Assembly (NCBI GenBank): GCA_026196045.1
Contig: JAPHRJ010000124.1
Coordinates: 1-36,088 of the forward strand
Reading direction: 5' to 3'
DNA length: 36,088 bases
From: Gammaproteobacteria bacterium
Lineage (GTDB): Bacteria > Pseudomonadota > Gammaproteobacteria > UBA6429 > Thiohalophilaceae
In this document: positions 1 to 10,679 of the stretch, piece after piece
Position numbering within the stretch: position 1 is the stretch's first letter
Layout of the letters: every line of letters begins with the position of its first letter
The notes under the pieces: generated by a model
Databases searched by the model: none
Seen by the model: only the letters and a program-made list of their open reading frames with translations
What the model was told of the DNA's origin: nothing
Translations under genes and position numbers: made by a program

Positions 1-318
1 CTGATGGTTCGGACTTATGCGGTGGCTTTGCTGGATTATACGGATCAGAAAATTAACTTTATGCCCCTGCGTGGAGAGCTCAATGAAGATGGAGTCACTA
101 TCAACACAGAAGTTATCCAGCCGACAGGAAAACCTCCCGTTGCGATTAATTACCGGCTCTATTTAAAACGGGATAGCTGGAAAGTGTATGACATTGCGGT
201 GGATGGAATCAGTCTGGTGTCTAACTATCGCACGTCCTTCGCTAGTGAGATCAAACAGGATGGCATAGACGCCCTGATCGCACGGCTGGAAAAACATAAT
301 AAGAAGGCAGAAGGATAA
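1..318 (+). CDS. mlaC: MlaC/Ttg2D phospholipid-binding protein, C-terminal part
   Basis: The reading frame enters from the left edge and ends at a stop at 316-318, so only about 105 C-terminal residues are present. The segment with YRLYLKRDSWKVYDIAVDGI followed by a conserved S-N-Y-R is characteristic of MlaC, the soluble periplasmic protein that carries phospholipids between the outer-membrane MlaA complex and the inner-membrane MlaFEDB transporter. The next gene is an MlaB-like STAS protein and then ibaG and murA, which is the usual order after mlaFEDC. The N-terminus and signal peptide lie outside the window. The family assignment is firm; the start cannot be seen. Confidence 0.92.
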   Translation: MMVRTYAVALLDYTDQKINFMPLRGELNEDGVTINTEVIQPTGKPPVAINYRLYLKRDSWKVYDIAVDGISLVSNYRTSFASEIKQDGIDALIARLEKHNKKAEG

Positions 319-326
319 CCTCAACG

Positions 327-626
327 ATGAGTACTCCTGAAATCAGGTTTAATGGTGGCACTTTACAGGTATCCGGTGAGCTGAACCTGAAGACGGTTCC
401 TGATGCACTCAGTCAGTTTGAATCTTTACCAGTTACCTCTGCAGAATCGGTCTTGATCGATCTTGGTGGTGTAACCCGCAGTGACAGTGCCGGGGTTGCC
501 CTGCTGATTGAATATATCCGCCAGCTTCGTCTGGCCGATGTGCCGGTCACGGTATCTCATTTACCCGCACAAATGCAGGAAATGGCCCAGCTCAGCGGTT
601 TAGACCAGCTACTGGAAAAGCATTAA
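327..626 (+). CDS. mlaB: MlaB STAS-domain subunit of the Mla ABC transporter
   Basis: A 99-residue single-domain STAS protein. The core is a hydrophobic strand ending in D-L, followed by the S-D-S-A-G loop (around residues 52-56) that caps the conserved helix in STAS proteins. MlaB is a cytoplasmic subunit that stabilises and activates the MlaF ATPase in the inner-membrane phospholipid transporter. It starts 8 bases after the mlaC stop, so it is surely cotranscribed, and it is followed by a weak terminator-like hairpin, fitting its place as the last mla gene. The assignment rests on the STAS fold and position, because STAS sequences are weakly conserved. Confidence 0.88.
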   Translation: MSTPEIRFNGGTLQVSGELNLKTVPDALSQFESLPVTSAESVLIDLGGVTRSDSAGVALLIEYIRQLRLADVPVTVSHLPAQMQEMAQLSGLDQLLEKH

Positions 627-638
627 CCCTCATAAATT

Positions 639-659
639 TGGCTGAATAGCCATTTTTTT
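639..659 (+). terminator. Terminator-like hairpin after mlaB
   Basis: TGGCT (639-643), a 4-base loop and AGCCA (648-652) form a 5-bp stem followed by seven T residues. The stem is short, so termination may be partial, but its place 13 bases after the mlaB stop fits the end of the mla operon. Confidence 0.5.
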
Positions 660-755
660 CTCAAATTTGCCTCCCATCTTCGCTTTTCTCTATCTGTTTG
701 AGTGGGAGCAGGCTAAAATAGCCGGCTTTCTAATTGAACAATGGTGAAAAAGAGC

Positions 756-2269
<1,514 letters not shown>

Positions 2270-2287
2270 TTTATAAGTTAGCTAAAG

Positions 2288-2920
2288 ATGAATAACACCT
2301 TAACTATCGCTTTATCCAAAGGCCGTATCTTTAAAGAAACTCTGCCATTACTTAAACATGCTGGTATTGAGCCACTGGACGATCCTGAAACCAGCCGTAA
2401 GCTGATTCTGGATACCAATCATGACAATGTAAAACTGGTGATCATCCGAGCTTCCGATGTACCCACTTATGTTCAATATGGTGCCGCTGATTTAGGTGTC
2501 GCTGGTAAAGATGTTCTGATGGAACATGGTGGTGAAGGTGTTTATGAACCTTTAGATCTGCATATTGCCAAATGTAAATTAATGACCGCCGGATTTAAGA
2601 ATGCACCACCGGTTAACGGTCGTTTGCGTGTGGCGACCAAGTTTGTCAATTGTGCGCGGCGTTATTTTGCTGACAAGGGGCAGCAGGTTGAAGTGATCAA
2701 ACTTTATGGTTCCATGGAACTGGCTCCTATTGTTGGCCTGGCGGATATTATTGTGGATGTGGTGGATACGGGTAATACCTTACGAGCCAATGGTCTTGAA
2801 CCACAGGAACATATTGCGGACATCAGTTCACGTTTAATTGTGAATAAAGCTTCCATGAAAATGAAACATGAACAGGTCAAAAATCTTATCGACCTGGTCG
2901 CTGAAGCAGTAGCGAAATAA
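2288..2920 (+). CDS. hisG: ATP phosphoribosyltransferase, short form HisG
   Basis: HisG condenses ATP with PRPP in the first step of histidine synthesis. The 210-residue length marks the short form, which lacks the C-terminal regulatory domain of the long enzyme. Short HisG proteins of known species need HisZ, a HisRS-like partner, for activity and feedback control; no hisZ lies in this window. Visible family signatures are the N-terminal L-S-K-G-R-I segment, the [11 protein letters not shown] loop and the PRPP-binding block ending in [10 protein letters not shown]. It sits between murA and hisD, as in many Gammaproteobacteria. Confidence 0.97.
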   Translation: MNNTLTIALSKGRIFKETLPLLKHAGIEPLDDPETSRKLILDTNHDNVKLVIIRASDVPTYVQYGAADLGVAGKDVLMEHGGEGVYEPLDLHIAKCKLMTAGFKNAPPVNGRLRVATKFVNCARRYFADKGQQVEVIKLYGSMELAPIVGLADIIVDVVDTGNTLRANGLEPQEHIADISSRLIVNKASMKMKHEQVKNLIDLVAEAVAK

Positions 2921-2944
2921 TTTATCTTATCAAGCTGATTGACC

Positions 2945-4252
2945 ATGACTGACATTAAACAACTTAATAGCAAAGACAGTGATTTCTGGAATCAGTTAGA
3001 AGGCCTGCTGGCCTGGGAAAGTGTCGCTGATGACAGTGTTCAGAATACGGTAAAAGAGATCCTGACGAATGTTCGTCGTCGAGGTGATGCGGCGGTAGTT
3101 GAATATACTAATCGCTTTGATCGTATGCAGGTTGAAGGAATGGCTGCGCTGGAACTGGACATGGCTCGTCTGCAACAGGCACTGAATAACATTCCGACAG
3201 AACAACGTGAAGCTCTGGAAACGGCCGCCAGTCGCTTGCGTAGTTATCATGATCATCAGAAAATGAAATCATGGTCTTATACTGAAGATGATGGCACGTT
3301 ACTAGGACAACAGGTAACGCCACTGGATCGAGTGGGTTTGTATGTTCCTGGTGGTAAAGCCACTTATCCTTCCTCTGTCTTAATGAATGCGATCCCGGCT
3401 CATGTTGCTGGGGTTGATGAAATTATAATGGTGGTTCCTACACCGGACGGTGAAGTGAATGAGCTGGTACTCGCGGCGGCACATATCGCGGGAGTGAGTC
3501 GAGTCTTTACCATTGGTGGAGCTCAGGCGGTGGCCGCACTGGCTTTTGGTACAGAGACGATACCCCAGGTTGATAAAATTGTTGGGCCGGGGAATATCTA
3601 TGTGGCTGCGGCCAAATCTATGGTGTTTGGTAAAGTGGGTATCGACATGATTGCCGGGCCTTCTGAAATTCTGGTGATCTGTGACGGTCAGACTGATCCG
3701 GACTGGATTGCCATGGATCTGTTTTCTCAGGCTGAACATGACGAAGATGCGCAATCCATCCTGGTTTCTCCCGATGCGGAGTTTCTTACGAAAGTACAGG
3801 CCAGTATCGACAGGTTATTACCGACCATGGAACGTAAGGACATCATCACGGCATCATTAAATGCACGTGGTGTACTGGTTCAGGTAGCCGATATGGATGA
3901 AGCCATTGAAGTGGCCAACTATATTGCACCAGAACATCTGGAGCTCTCAGTTGAAGATCCGCAAATAATGGCAGAAAAAATTCGCCATGCCGGTGCCATC
4001 TTTATGGGTCGTTATACAGCCGAAGCCCTGGGTGATTATTGTGCCGGGCCTAACCACGTACTACCAACTTCACGCACAGCGCGTTTTAGCTCTCCACTGG
4101 GTGTGTATGATTTTCAAAAACGCTCCAGTTTGATCATGTGTTCAGCTGAAGGTGCGTCAAAATTGGGACAAACCGCTTCTGTATTAGCGAGAGGGGAAAG
4201 CCTGACCGCCCATGCACGTTCGGCCGAATACCGAATTAAAGAATCGAATTAA
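2945..4252 (+). CDS. hisD: Histidinol dehydrogenase HisD
   Basis: HisD is the NAD- and zinc-dependent enzyme that oxidises L-histidinol to histidine in the last two steps of the pathway. The protein is 435 residues from the ATG at 2945, the normal size. Family signatures include [24 protein letters not shown], the A-E-H-D-E-D zinc/catalytic segment and the G-P-N-H-V-L-P-T segment with its conserved histidine. A TTG at 2939 would add two residues; I preferred the ATG because neither has a strong ribosome-binding site. The gene lies 24 bases after hisG. Confidence 0.97.
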   Translation: MTDIKQLNSKDSDFWNQLEGLLAWESVADDSVQNTVKEILTNVRRRGDAAVVEYTNRFDRMQVEGMAALELDMARLQQALNNIPTEQREALETAASRLRSYHDHQKMKSWSYTEDDGTLLGQQVTPLDRVGLYVPGGKATYPSSVLMNAIPAHVAGVDEIIMVVPTPDGEVNELVLAAAHIAGVSRVFTIGGAQAVAALAFGTETIPQVDKIVGPGNIYVAAAKSMVFGKVGIDMIAGPSEILVICDGQTDPDWIAMDLFSQAEHDEDAQSILVSPDAEFLTKVQASIDRLLPTMERKDIITASLNARGVLVQVADMDEAIEVANYIAPEHLELSVEDPQIMAEKIRHAGAIFMGRYTAEALGDYCAGPNHVLPTSRTARFSSPLGVYDFQKRSSLIMCSAEGASKLGQTASVLARGESLTAHARSAEYRIKESN

Positions 4253-4292
4253 GTTTTTGAAGATGTTTATAAAGTAGGGACACGATTCAAAT

Positions 4293-5210
4293 ATGAAAAA
4301 CACCTTTGTTGCACTGTTGTTATCAGTAACAGCAATCAGTATTAGTTCTCAGGCACAGGCTGAGTATGGTGTGAGTATTGGAGCACGGTCTGATATGTTG
4401 CAGTGGAGTATCGCAGGTAACCTCAGTGGCCAAAGTCCAAATATCCTGTCAGAACTGACCTGGGACAATCTGCAGGTTGTAACTTTGGGAATATTCTTTA
4501 AAACAGTAGATGCACAATCCTGGTATTACGAAGCTTATTTTGATTACGGTCAGATTATAGCTGGTGATAACCAGGACAGTGATTATAATTCTGATAATCG
4601 CCAGGATGAATTTTCTCGTTCAAATAATAATGCGGATAGTGGTTCAACTCAGGATTTTTCCTTTGCACTTGGGTATCAGTTTGGTGCACAGGGTTTTCAG
4701 AGCGGTGTTTCCATTACCCCCATGTTGGGTTATTCCAGGCATGTACAGGAACTGGAGATGACTGATGGCTATCAGACTATTAATACAAGAACTGGTATTA
4801 CTGGATCTTTTGCCGGTTTGAATAGTCGTTATGATTCAGAATGGGATGGGCCATGGTTGGGTGTTAACCTGCAATATGAAGGTAGTGATACGTTTAAAAT
4901 TCTATTGGGCTATGAGTACCATATAGCAAGCTTCTATGGTGAGGCTGACTGGAACCTGCGTACAGATTTTCAGCATCCTGTTAGTTTTACCCACTACGCG
5001 GATGGTATCGGTCATGTTGTAAAGTTATCCATTCGCTACAAGCCGAGTGAAAAGTTTGCTTTTGATATTGAAGCAAAGAAAAGTGACTGGGAAACTGATC
5101 CTGGAATTGACCGTACTTTTTTCGCCAATGGAGCGATTGCCGATACCCGCCTGAATGTTGTGAAATGGGAATCAAGCAGCATAATGTTTAAGCCCACTTT
5201 CATCTTTTAA
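4293..5210 (+). CDS. Predicted outer-membrane beta-barrel protein, omptin/Pom-like
   Basis: A 305-residue protein with a clear Sec signal peptide: M-K-N, a hydrophobic core, and a predicted cut after A-Q-A around residue 23. The mature part has alternating aromatic/polar strands, long Asp/Asn/Ser-rich loops (residues about 95-115) and ends in phenylalanine (T-F-I-F), the usual beta-barrel C-terminal signal. The S-E-L-T-W segment and a D/S-rich first loop remind me of omptin-fold barrels and the Protochlamydia outer-membrane protein family; I could not confirm the omptin catalytic residues, so I do not call it a protease. It is inserted between hisD and hisC with gaps of 40 and 35 bases in the same direction, so it is probably cotranscribed, with no obvious tie to histidine synthesis. 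Confidence 0.72.
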   Translation: MKNTFVALLLSVTAISISSQAQAEYGVSIGARSDMLQWSIAGNLSGQSPNILSELTWDNLQVVTLGIFFKTVDAQSWYYEAYFDYGQIIAGDNQDSDYNSDNRQDEFSRSNNNADSGSTQDFSFALGYQFGAQGFQSGVSITPMLGYSRHVQELEMTDGYQTINTRTGITGSFAGLNSRYDSEWDGPWLGVNLQYEGSDTFKILLGYEYHIASFYGEADWNLRTDFQHPVSFTHYADGIGHVVKLSIRYKPSEKFAFDIEAKKSDWETDPGIDRTFFANGAIADTRLNVVKWESSSIMFKPTFIF

Positions 5211-5245
5211 TCTACTGTTATCTAGTCTTTGAAGTTATTATCGCA

Positions 5246-6358
5246 ATGAATAACACAGCAAGTATTCCGAATAATCTGACATTAAAAAAGAAAGTTGAAC
5301 AATGGGTTCGCCCTGAGATCAGAGCCTTATCGGCTTATCATGTACCTGCTGCCATTAATTTTATAAAGCTGGATGCCATGGAAAACCCTTATCAGTGGCC
5401 AGAAGCCAAAATTGAAGAATGGTTTTCTATCCTGGCTGATGTGGAATTAAATCGTTATCCTGATCCCAATGCCTCTGCGCTTAAAACTGAAATAAAGCAA
5501 GCCATGCAGGTACCCAATGGGGCTGATATCCTGCTAGGAAATGGTTCGGATGAAATCATCCAGATGATTGTTATGGCCATGAACAAACCTGGACAGAAAA
5601 TCCTGTCGGTAGAGCCGGGTTTTGTCATGTATAAAATGATCGCAACTTTTTGTGATATGGAATATATCGGTGTTCCTTTGAAGGAAGACTTTTCACTGGA
5701 TATGGAATCGTTGCTAGAAACCATTCGGCAACAACAACCTGCCGTGATCTTTCTAGCATATCCAAATAATCCAACGGGTAATTTATTTGATCGCACTGAT
5801 ATTGAAACCATTATCAATGTAGCGGCTGGACTGGTTGTTATTGATGAAGCCTATCATGCCTTTGCAGATAGTAGTTTTATGAGTGAACTGGCCAGGTATG
5901 ATAATTTAGTTGTGATGCGTACAGTTTCTAAAATGGGCCTGGCGGGTTTGCGCCTGGGTTTATTGGCTGGGGCGAAAGAGTGGTTACAGGAATTTGACAA
6001 GGTTCGCCTGCCCTATAACATCAATATATTAACGCAGGCCAGCACTCGGTTTGCACTGGCTAATCGTGACATGCTCGATACACAGACAGAACAGATCAAA
6101 AAAGATCGAAAAAAACTTTATCAATCACTATGTAATATTGAAGGATTACAGGTCTTCCCAAGCCAGGCTAATTTTATTTTATTCAGGACTCCAGTCGATC
6201 AGGCCGATCAAATATTTGATGGTTTAAAAACTGATGGTATTCTGATTAAAAATCTCAATCCGGCTGGTGGCATGTTGAAAGACTGCTTGCGTGTGACGGT
6301 GGGGATGCCAGAAGAAAACCAGGCCTTCCTTGAAGCGCTGCGGGGAGTCATGTTTTAA
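5246..6358 (+). CDS. hisC: Histidinol-phosphate aminotransferase HisC
   Basis: HisC is a fold-type I PLP enzyme that converts imidazole-acetol phosphate and glutamate into histidinol phosphate. The 370-residue protein has the expected motifs: G-N-G-S-D-E (residues 98-103), Y-P-N-N-P-T-G (172-178), the D-E-A-Y-H segment (200-204), the PLP lysine in V-S-K-M (K229) and the phosphate-binding R-L-G that follows. It is separated from hisD by the barrel gene. An A+T-rich hairpin with a T-run begins at its stop codon. Confidence 0.97.
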   Translation: MNNTASIPNNLTLKKKVEQWVRPEIRALSAYHVPAAINFIKLDAMENPYQWPEAKIEEWFSILADVELNRYPDPNASALKTEIKQAMQVPNGADILLGNGSDEIIQMIVMAMNKPGQKILSVEPGFVMYKMIATFCDMEYIGVPLKEDFSLDMESLLETIRQQQPAVIFLAYPNNPTGNLFDRTDIETIINVAAGLVVIDEAYHAFADSSFMSELARYDNLVVMRTVSKMGLAGLRLGLLAGAKEWLQEFDKVRLPYNINILTQASTRFALANRDMLDTQTEQIKKDRKKLYQSLCNIEGLQVFPSQANFILFRTPVDQADQIFDGLKTDGILIKNLNPAGGMLKDCLRVTVGMPEENQAFLEALRGVMF

Positions 6359-6397
6359 GTTTAATATTTTAGTGATGACTTAAACTTATGTTTTTTT
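6356..6397 (+). terminator. Terminator overlapping the hisC stop codon
   Basis: TAAGTTTAA (6356-6364, including the hisC stop) pairs perfectly with TTAAACTTA (6380-6388) across a 15-base loop, followed by TG and seven T residues (6391-6397). The stem is A+T-rich, so it may be a moderate terminator, but it closes the murA-his transcript in the right place. Confidence 0.6.
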
Positions 6398-6703
6398 ATA
6401 GTTATAATTAATACCCTTTTTTTAAATCCGTATATACTTTACAGGCATGCTTTTCTTTGGTGCAAAACCCGGCAGCAAATCTATTTTCCCATCATTATTT
6501 TCTTCATTTAGTGAAGAGTCTTAATATTTAAATAAACTAATATTCCCTGAAACCGTTGTAATACGTGTGTTTATATAACGCTAGAGATTTTTGCTGGAAT
6601 AACACAACAAAAATCAGGCAAATAACTCAAGTCATCTTTCAGGCTGGCCGAAATTAAAAGGACATTTTATTTATTTGTTGTGAAGTCTTTGGGGGAGGTA
6701 TCA
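6398..6703 (+). other. A+T-rich leader of the chemoreceptor gene
   Basis: No gene is visible here. The segment carries an 8-bp inverted repeat, GATTTTTG (6586-6593) and CAAAAATC (6608-6615), with a 14-base loop, then a possible sigma-28 promoter and a strong ribosome-binding site GGGGGAGG (6690-6697) six bases before the ATG at 6704. I looked for a cyclic-di-GMP riboswitch because of the PilZ domain downstream and did not find the conserved core. Confidence 0.5.
6627..6654 (+). promoter_or_regulatory. Possible sigma-28 (FliA) promoter for the chemoreceptor
   Basis: TCAAGTCA (6627-6634), a 12-base spacer and GCCGAAAT (6647-6654) resemble the flagellar consensus TAAAGTTT-N11-GCCGATAA, with one base of extra spacing. 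It lies about 50 bases before the ATG of a chemotaxis gene, the type of gene FliA controls. The match is imperfect and untested. Confidence 0.42.
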
Positions 6704-8359
6704 ATGTTGCGTTGGTTTCTGAGTCTGAGTATTCGTTGGAAATTACAGCTTGGTTTTTTCACTGTCACCATGATTACCACCATTTTTAATCGCATGCTGG
6801 CTTCTCATGAACTGGACAAAATGGTTCAAATCGCTCAAACCAATAATGTTGAACCGGCTGTAGTAGAACAACTTCAGGCCAACCACAGTGCTTACATTTT
6901 TAATTCTTTCTGGGAATCCGGTCTGGAGTTTGCGATCCAGTTTATGATCATTGGTGTCGTGGCCAGTATATTTGTCCGTCCTATTAAAGCTCTCTGTGAT
7001 GCTCTAAAAGCGATGGAACAGGGAGACATGACGAAAGGTGTAAAAAATACCTCATTTGATGAAATTGGAGTACTGGAACGTAGCTTCAATAGCATGCTCA
7101 ATGTTTTAAACAACCTGCTGGGGAATGTAAATGAACGTGGCAAAGAAATGGGGCAATCGGCTTATCAGATTGCGACGATCTCACATGAAATTGCTGAAAT
7201 CAGTCGACATGAAAACCAACGTTCCACAGAAGTGGGATCCGCAACAGATCAACTCAGTAGTATTTCGCAAACTGTAGAGCAGCTGGCGCAGGATGCTGCC
7301 CATCGGGCACAGAAAACTGAAGCCCATGCCCAGGAAGGGATGAGCAAGGTGCAGGAAAATATTTCCTTAATGCAGCAAACTGCACAGGATGTTAATCAGG
7401 CTTCTCATGAAATTGCTGAACTGGAAGCGGCGGCTGAAAAAATTCATAACATTATTGGTACGATTAATTCGATAGCAGAGAAAACCAATCTGCTATCACT
7501 CAATGCGGCGATTGAGGCGGCCCGTGCAGGCGAGCAGGGGCGTGGTTTTGCGGTTGTGGCTGATGAGGTTCGTTCCCTGTCGCAAAGTACGTCTCAGTCC
7601 CTGGATGAAATTTCAACCATTATTGATACCTTAACCGGTCGGGTTTCACAGGTTACGACCACAATGGGAACCGTTGTTGAGCGTGTGCAGTCGACACAGG
7701 AACGTGCGCATGAGACAGCGGATGTCATTAATATGATGGCAGCTGAGGCCTCTGAGTCAGCAATAGCGGGCAATAAAATTACTGAGGCCAGTCAGGAACA
7801 GGGGCAACAGTTCCTGGCTTTAAAAGACACTCTGAATGGTTTATTTGAAACATTGGGTGAGAGTTCATCCAAGGTAGAAACAACAGCCGCCATTGGTGAT
7901 GATCTGTTTAATGTCACGGAGAAAATGAAAAAATTATTGTCTGGTTTTGTTTTTAACTATGAGGAGATGATCGAGCAACAACAACACGAAAAACGTGAAC
8001 ATCCACGTGCGCAACATAGTCTGTTAACCAAAATTAACAATGGGAGTGGACACATTGAAGGCATTACTACAGATTTAAGTTTATCGGGTATCCAGTTGCG
8101 TTTGCCATCTGAAGTGAAAGATGCGGAAAATGTAGTGATGAAAATTTACTTACCCTATGCGGATATCAAACAATACAAACAACAAACACCTATGTGTTTT
8201 AGTGGGAAAGTGGTCTGGTCTAAACTGGATGAAAAGAATCATCGTGAACAGTATAGTTATGGAATCGAGTTTACCAATGTAAGTGAAGAACAACGGCACC
8301 AGATTAAACAGGCATTTGAATTCTTTAGCAAGAATATCGAATATCGACAGGCAGTATAA
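6704..8359 (+). CDS. Methyl-accepting chemotaxis protein with C-terminal PilZ domain
   Basis: A 551-residue chemoreceptor fused to a PilZ domain. Membrane segments lie at about residues 12-32 and 74-92, enclosing only some 40 periplasmic residues, so no normal ligand-binding domain fits. A HAMP linker follows, then a long coiled-coil signalling domain whose conserved tip ([16 protein letters not shown]) starts at residue 259. The PilZ domain (about 428-540) has both c-di-GMP motifs intact: R-x3-R at 431-435 and D-L-S-L-S-G at 457-462. The expected role is to pass signals, perhaps including c-di-GMP level, to CheA. I chose ATG 6704 over GTG 6680 because GGGGGAGG lies six bases before it and would fall inside the longer version. 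Confidence 0.93.
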   Translation: MLRWFLSLSIRWKLQLGFFTVTMITTIFNRMLASHELDKMVQIAQTNNVEPAVVEQLQANHSAYIFNSFWESGLEFAIQFMIIGVVASIFVRPIKALCDALKAMEQGDMTKGVKNTSFDEIGVLERSFNSMLNVLNNLLGNVNERGKEMGQSAYQIATISHEIAEISRHENQRSTEVGSATDQLSSISQTVEQLAQDAAHRAQKTEAHAQEGMSKVQENISLMQQTAQDVNQASHEIAELEAAAEKIHNIIGTINSIAEKTNLLSLNAAIEAARAGEQGRGFAVVADEVRSLSQSTSQSLDEISTIIDTLTGRVSQVTTTMGTVVERVQSTQERAHETADVINMMAAEASESAIAGNKITEASQEQGQQFLALKDTLNGLFETLGESSSKVETTAAIGDDLFNVTEKMKKLLSGFVFNYEEMIEQQQHEKREHPRAQHSLLTKINNGSGHIEGITTDLSLSGIQLRLPSEVKDAENVVMKIYLPYADIKQYKQQTPMCFSGKVVWSKLDEKNHREQYSYGIEFTNVSEEQRHQIKQAFEFFSKNIEYRQAV

Positions 8360-8373
8360 ACATAGCTACAGAT

Positions 8374-8411
8374 GAATAAAAAAAGGAAGCAACAGCTTCC
8401 TTTTTTTATTC
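8374..8411. terminator. Perfect bidirectional terminator
   Basis: A perfect 17-bp dyad with a 4-base loop: the left arm (8374-8390) ends in GGAAGC, the right arm (8395-8411) starts with GCTTCC. The arms carry a run of seven A and seven T, so each strand reads as a G+C hairpin followed by a U-run. It lies between the convergent chemoreceptor and degS genes and can serve both. Confidence 0.93.
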
Positions 8412-8430
8412 CAGTTTATAGCGAGCAAAA

Positions 8431-9600
8431 TTACTTTTCTTCTCTTGGTCGTTGTCCAACAATGGCTTCTGTTTCAAATTTCTGACCATTACGAATACCG
8501 TTTATTTTCACTGATTGCCCTGGTTTATTCTGGCTAATTAAATTAAGTGCATTATGAACATTGGTGATAGCTTGATTATTGATATGTGTAATCACATCTC
8601 CTACAGCAAGATCGGCTTTATCAGCAGGCCCATCGCGCATGACACCACTCAGAATAACGCCGTCCTTTGATCTGAGTCTAAACGACTGAGCCAGTTCATC
8701 TGTTATCTCCTGAATGCCTACACCCAGCCAGCCACGCTTTACTTCACCATATTCGATGATCTGGGTCATGACATCTTTGGCCAGACTCATGGGAATGGCA
8801 AAGCCAATACCCTGAGAGCCACCACTTTTGGAGAAAATCGCGGTATTAATTCCTACCAGATAACCTTCAGCGGTAATCAGCGCACCGCCTGAGTTGCCAG
8901 GGTTAATCGCCGCATCAGTCTGGATAAAGTTTTCAAAGGTATTTATACCGAGCTGGTTGCGTCCAGTGGCACTGACGATGCCTGAGGTGACCGTCTTACC
9001 AACGCCAAATGGATTACCAATAGCTAACACCACATCCCCTACGCGCAGAGTGATGTCATCACCCAGGGTAATGGAAGGTATATTTTCCAGTTTAATTTTA
9101 AGTACCGCCAGATCAGTTTCCGGGTCACTTCCTACCAGTGTGGCCTGTGTGGTTTGTCCATCTTCAAGCGCCACCTGGATTTCATCAGCAGCGGCAATCA
9201 CATGATTATTGGTAAGAATATAACCCTGTGGACTGACGATGACCCCGGAACCCAGACTGGATTCCTGTCGTTGTCGAGGCTGGCCTGCGTTATCGCCAAA
9301 GAAGTAGCGAAACAGGGGCTCTTTCAATAGAGGGTGAGCCTGTTCTGTAATGATCTTGCGGGTGTAGATATTAACGACAGAAGGGGCGGCACTTTCTACC
9401 GCGTCGGCATAAGATAAGGGTGCGTTATTACGCAATACCGGGGCCGGGTGGTTGGTATGCTCTTTGAATTCTACGACTGATTTTTTTGTGCCAGGCAGGT
9501 TCTGGGTCAGTTCTGGAAAGAAATAAATCAGTATAAAGGCGGAAGCCAGACCAATAATAATGAAGCGTAAGATAAATTTGAGTGTTCTGGTAATGTGCAT
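8431..9600 (-). CDS. degS: DegS/AlgW-type periplasmic serine protease
   Basis: A 389-residue HtrA-family protease with one N-terminal membrane anchor (about residues 8-28), a trypsin-like domain and a single C-terminal PDZ domain (about 285-380), the DegS/AlgW architecture; DegP has two PDZ domains and a cleaved signal. The catalytic triad is visible: His133 in T-N-N-H-V, Asp163 in E-T-D-L-A-V-L and Ser237 in G-N-S-G-G-A-L. In studied relatives the PDZ domain senses misfolded outer-membrane protein C-termini and the protease cuts the anti-sigma factor RseA/MucA, releasing sigma-E. It follows the his region as algW does in Pseudomonas, here with the chemoreceptor gene inserted between. Confidence 0.94.
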   Translation of the reverse strand: MHITRTLKFILRFIIIGLASAFILIYFFPELTQNLPGTKKSVVEFKEHTNHPAPVLRNNAPLSYADAVESAAPSVVNIYTRKIITEQAHPLLKEPLFRYFFGDNAGQPRQRQESSLGSGVIVSPQGYILTNNHVIAAADEIQVALEDGQTTQATLVGSDPETDLAVLKIKLENIPSITLGDDITLRVGDVVLAIGNPFGVGKTVTSGIVSATGRNQLGINTFENFIQTDAAINPGNSGGALITAEGYLVGINTAIFSKSGGSQGIGFAIPMSLAKDVMTQIIEYGEVKRGWLGVGIQEITDELAQSFRLRSKDGVILSGVMRDGPADKADLAVGDVITHINNQAITNVHNALNLISQNKPGQSVKINGIRNGQKFETEAIVGQRPREEK

Positions 9601-9759
9601 GAAATTTGAAACCGAAATTATTTAGCGGCCTGAAAAATATTCAGGAAGCGGGTTATGATGTACATTCAACAAACTACCATTATCCGCAAAAATGGCTAAT
9701 TAACGCAAAGAATAATAAATATCTGTTTTTTTGCCATCTGTGACGAGGTTGAATTACCC

Positions 9760-10518
9760 ATGGTGCATCTAAAAGAACTGGAAACCTACCTGAACACCCT
9801 GCTGGCTGTTGAGCAGTTTCGGGATTATTCTCCCAACGGACTTCAGGTCGAAGGTCGAGGTGAAGTTAAGAAGATCATTTTAGGAGTCACGGCCTGTCAG
9901 GCTCTGATAGATGCCGCAATTGAAGCACAGGCTGATGCGATTCTGGTTCACCACGGCTATTTCTGGAAAGGGGAGGCTGAAGCTGTTGTTGGTATAAAAA
10001 AACAGCGCCTCAAGTCACTATTACAGGCGGATATCAGTTTACTCGCCTATCATCTGCCCCTGGATGCGCACCCGGAGCTGGGAAATAATGCCCAGCTGGC
10101 AAAGTTACTGGGACTGGAAATCAAAGGCAGCTTTCCCGACAGTGACAAATCGGCCGTAGGGATGCATGGACAACTGCCGAAGCCGATGTCAGCCGCAGAT
10201 TTTTGTCACCGCATCGAGCAGGTTCTGGGGCGAGTCCCATTGCACATAGCCGGTTCCGACAAACCCATCAAGACCCTGGCCTGGTGCAGCGGTGGTGCTC
10301 AGGGATATATCGAAAAAGCGGCAGAACTGGGGGTTGATGCCTATCTCAGTGGAGAAATTTCCGAACCAACGGTGCATATTGCCCGGGAATATGGGCTGCA
10401 TTATTTTGCTGCAGGCCATCATGCGACGGAATGTTACGGTATTCAGGCACTTGGGCATCATTTAAGAAAGAATCTAGCCCTGGAAGCGGTTTTTGTCGAC
10501 ATCGAAAATCCAGTTTAA
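9760..10518 (+). CDS. Nif3/YbgI-like dinuclear metal-centre protein
   Basis: A 252-residue protein of the NIF3/YbgI family (GTP cyclohydrolase I type 2-like fold). The metal-binding histidine clusters are present: L-V-H-H-G-Y-F-W near residue 65, A-Y-H-L-P-L-D-A-H near 95-105 and the C-terminal G-H-H-A-T-E. Family members form toroidal hexamers with two metals per subunit; the physiological reaction is not settled, so I assign none. It is divergent from degS across 159 bases and precedes petABC, a neighbourhood conserved in Pseudomonas and relatives. Confidence 0.93.
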   Translation: MVHLKELETYLNTLLAVEQFRDYSPNGLQVEGRGEVKKIILGVTACQALIDAAIEAQADAILVHHGYFWKGEAEAVVGIKKQRLKSLLQADISLLAYHLPLDAHPELGNNAQLAKLLGLEIKGSFPDSDKSAVGMHGQLPKPMSAADFCHRIEQVLGRVPLHIAGSDKPIKTLAWCSGGAQGYIEKAAELGVDAYLSGEISEPTVHIAREYGLHYFAAGHHATECYGIQALGHHLRKNLALEAVFVDIENPV

Positions 10519-10679
10519 CTTATTGAATTACTAGGAATTATTCAGCTTTCCCTTGACCCTGAAGGGCGATTGGTTCAAACTATGCGCGCCTTGATTCTGG
10601 GGATAATCCCATATCCCGCAGGAATTTTTATCGCTGAACTGGCGAAGGCAAGACAGATTTTTACATCGAGAACAGCCTC

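Noticed and set aside
6398-6703. A cyclic-di-GMP riboswitch in the leader of the PilZ chemoreceptor
   Set aside because: A GCAAA-like stretch near 6470 drew attention, but the conserved GEMM core and paired stems are missing.
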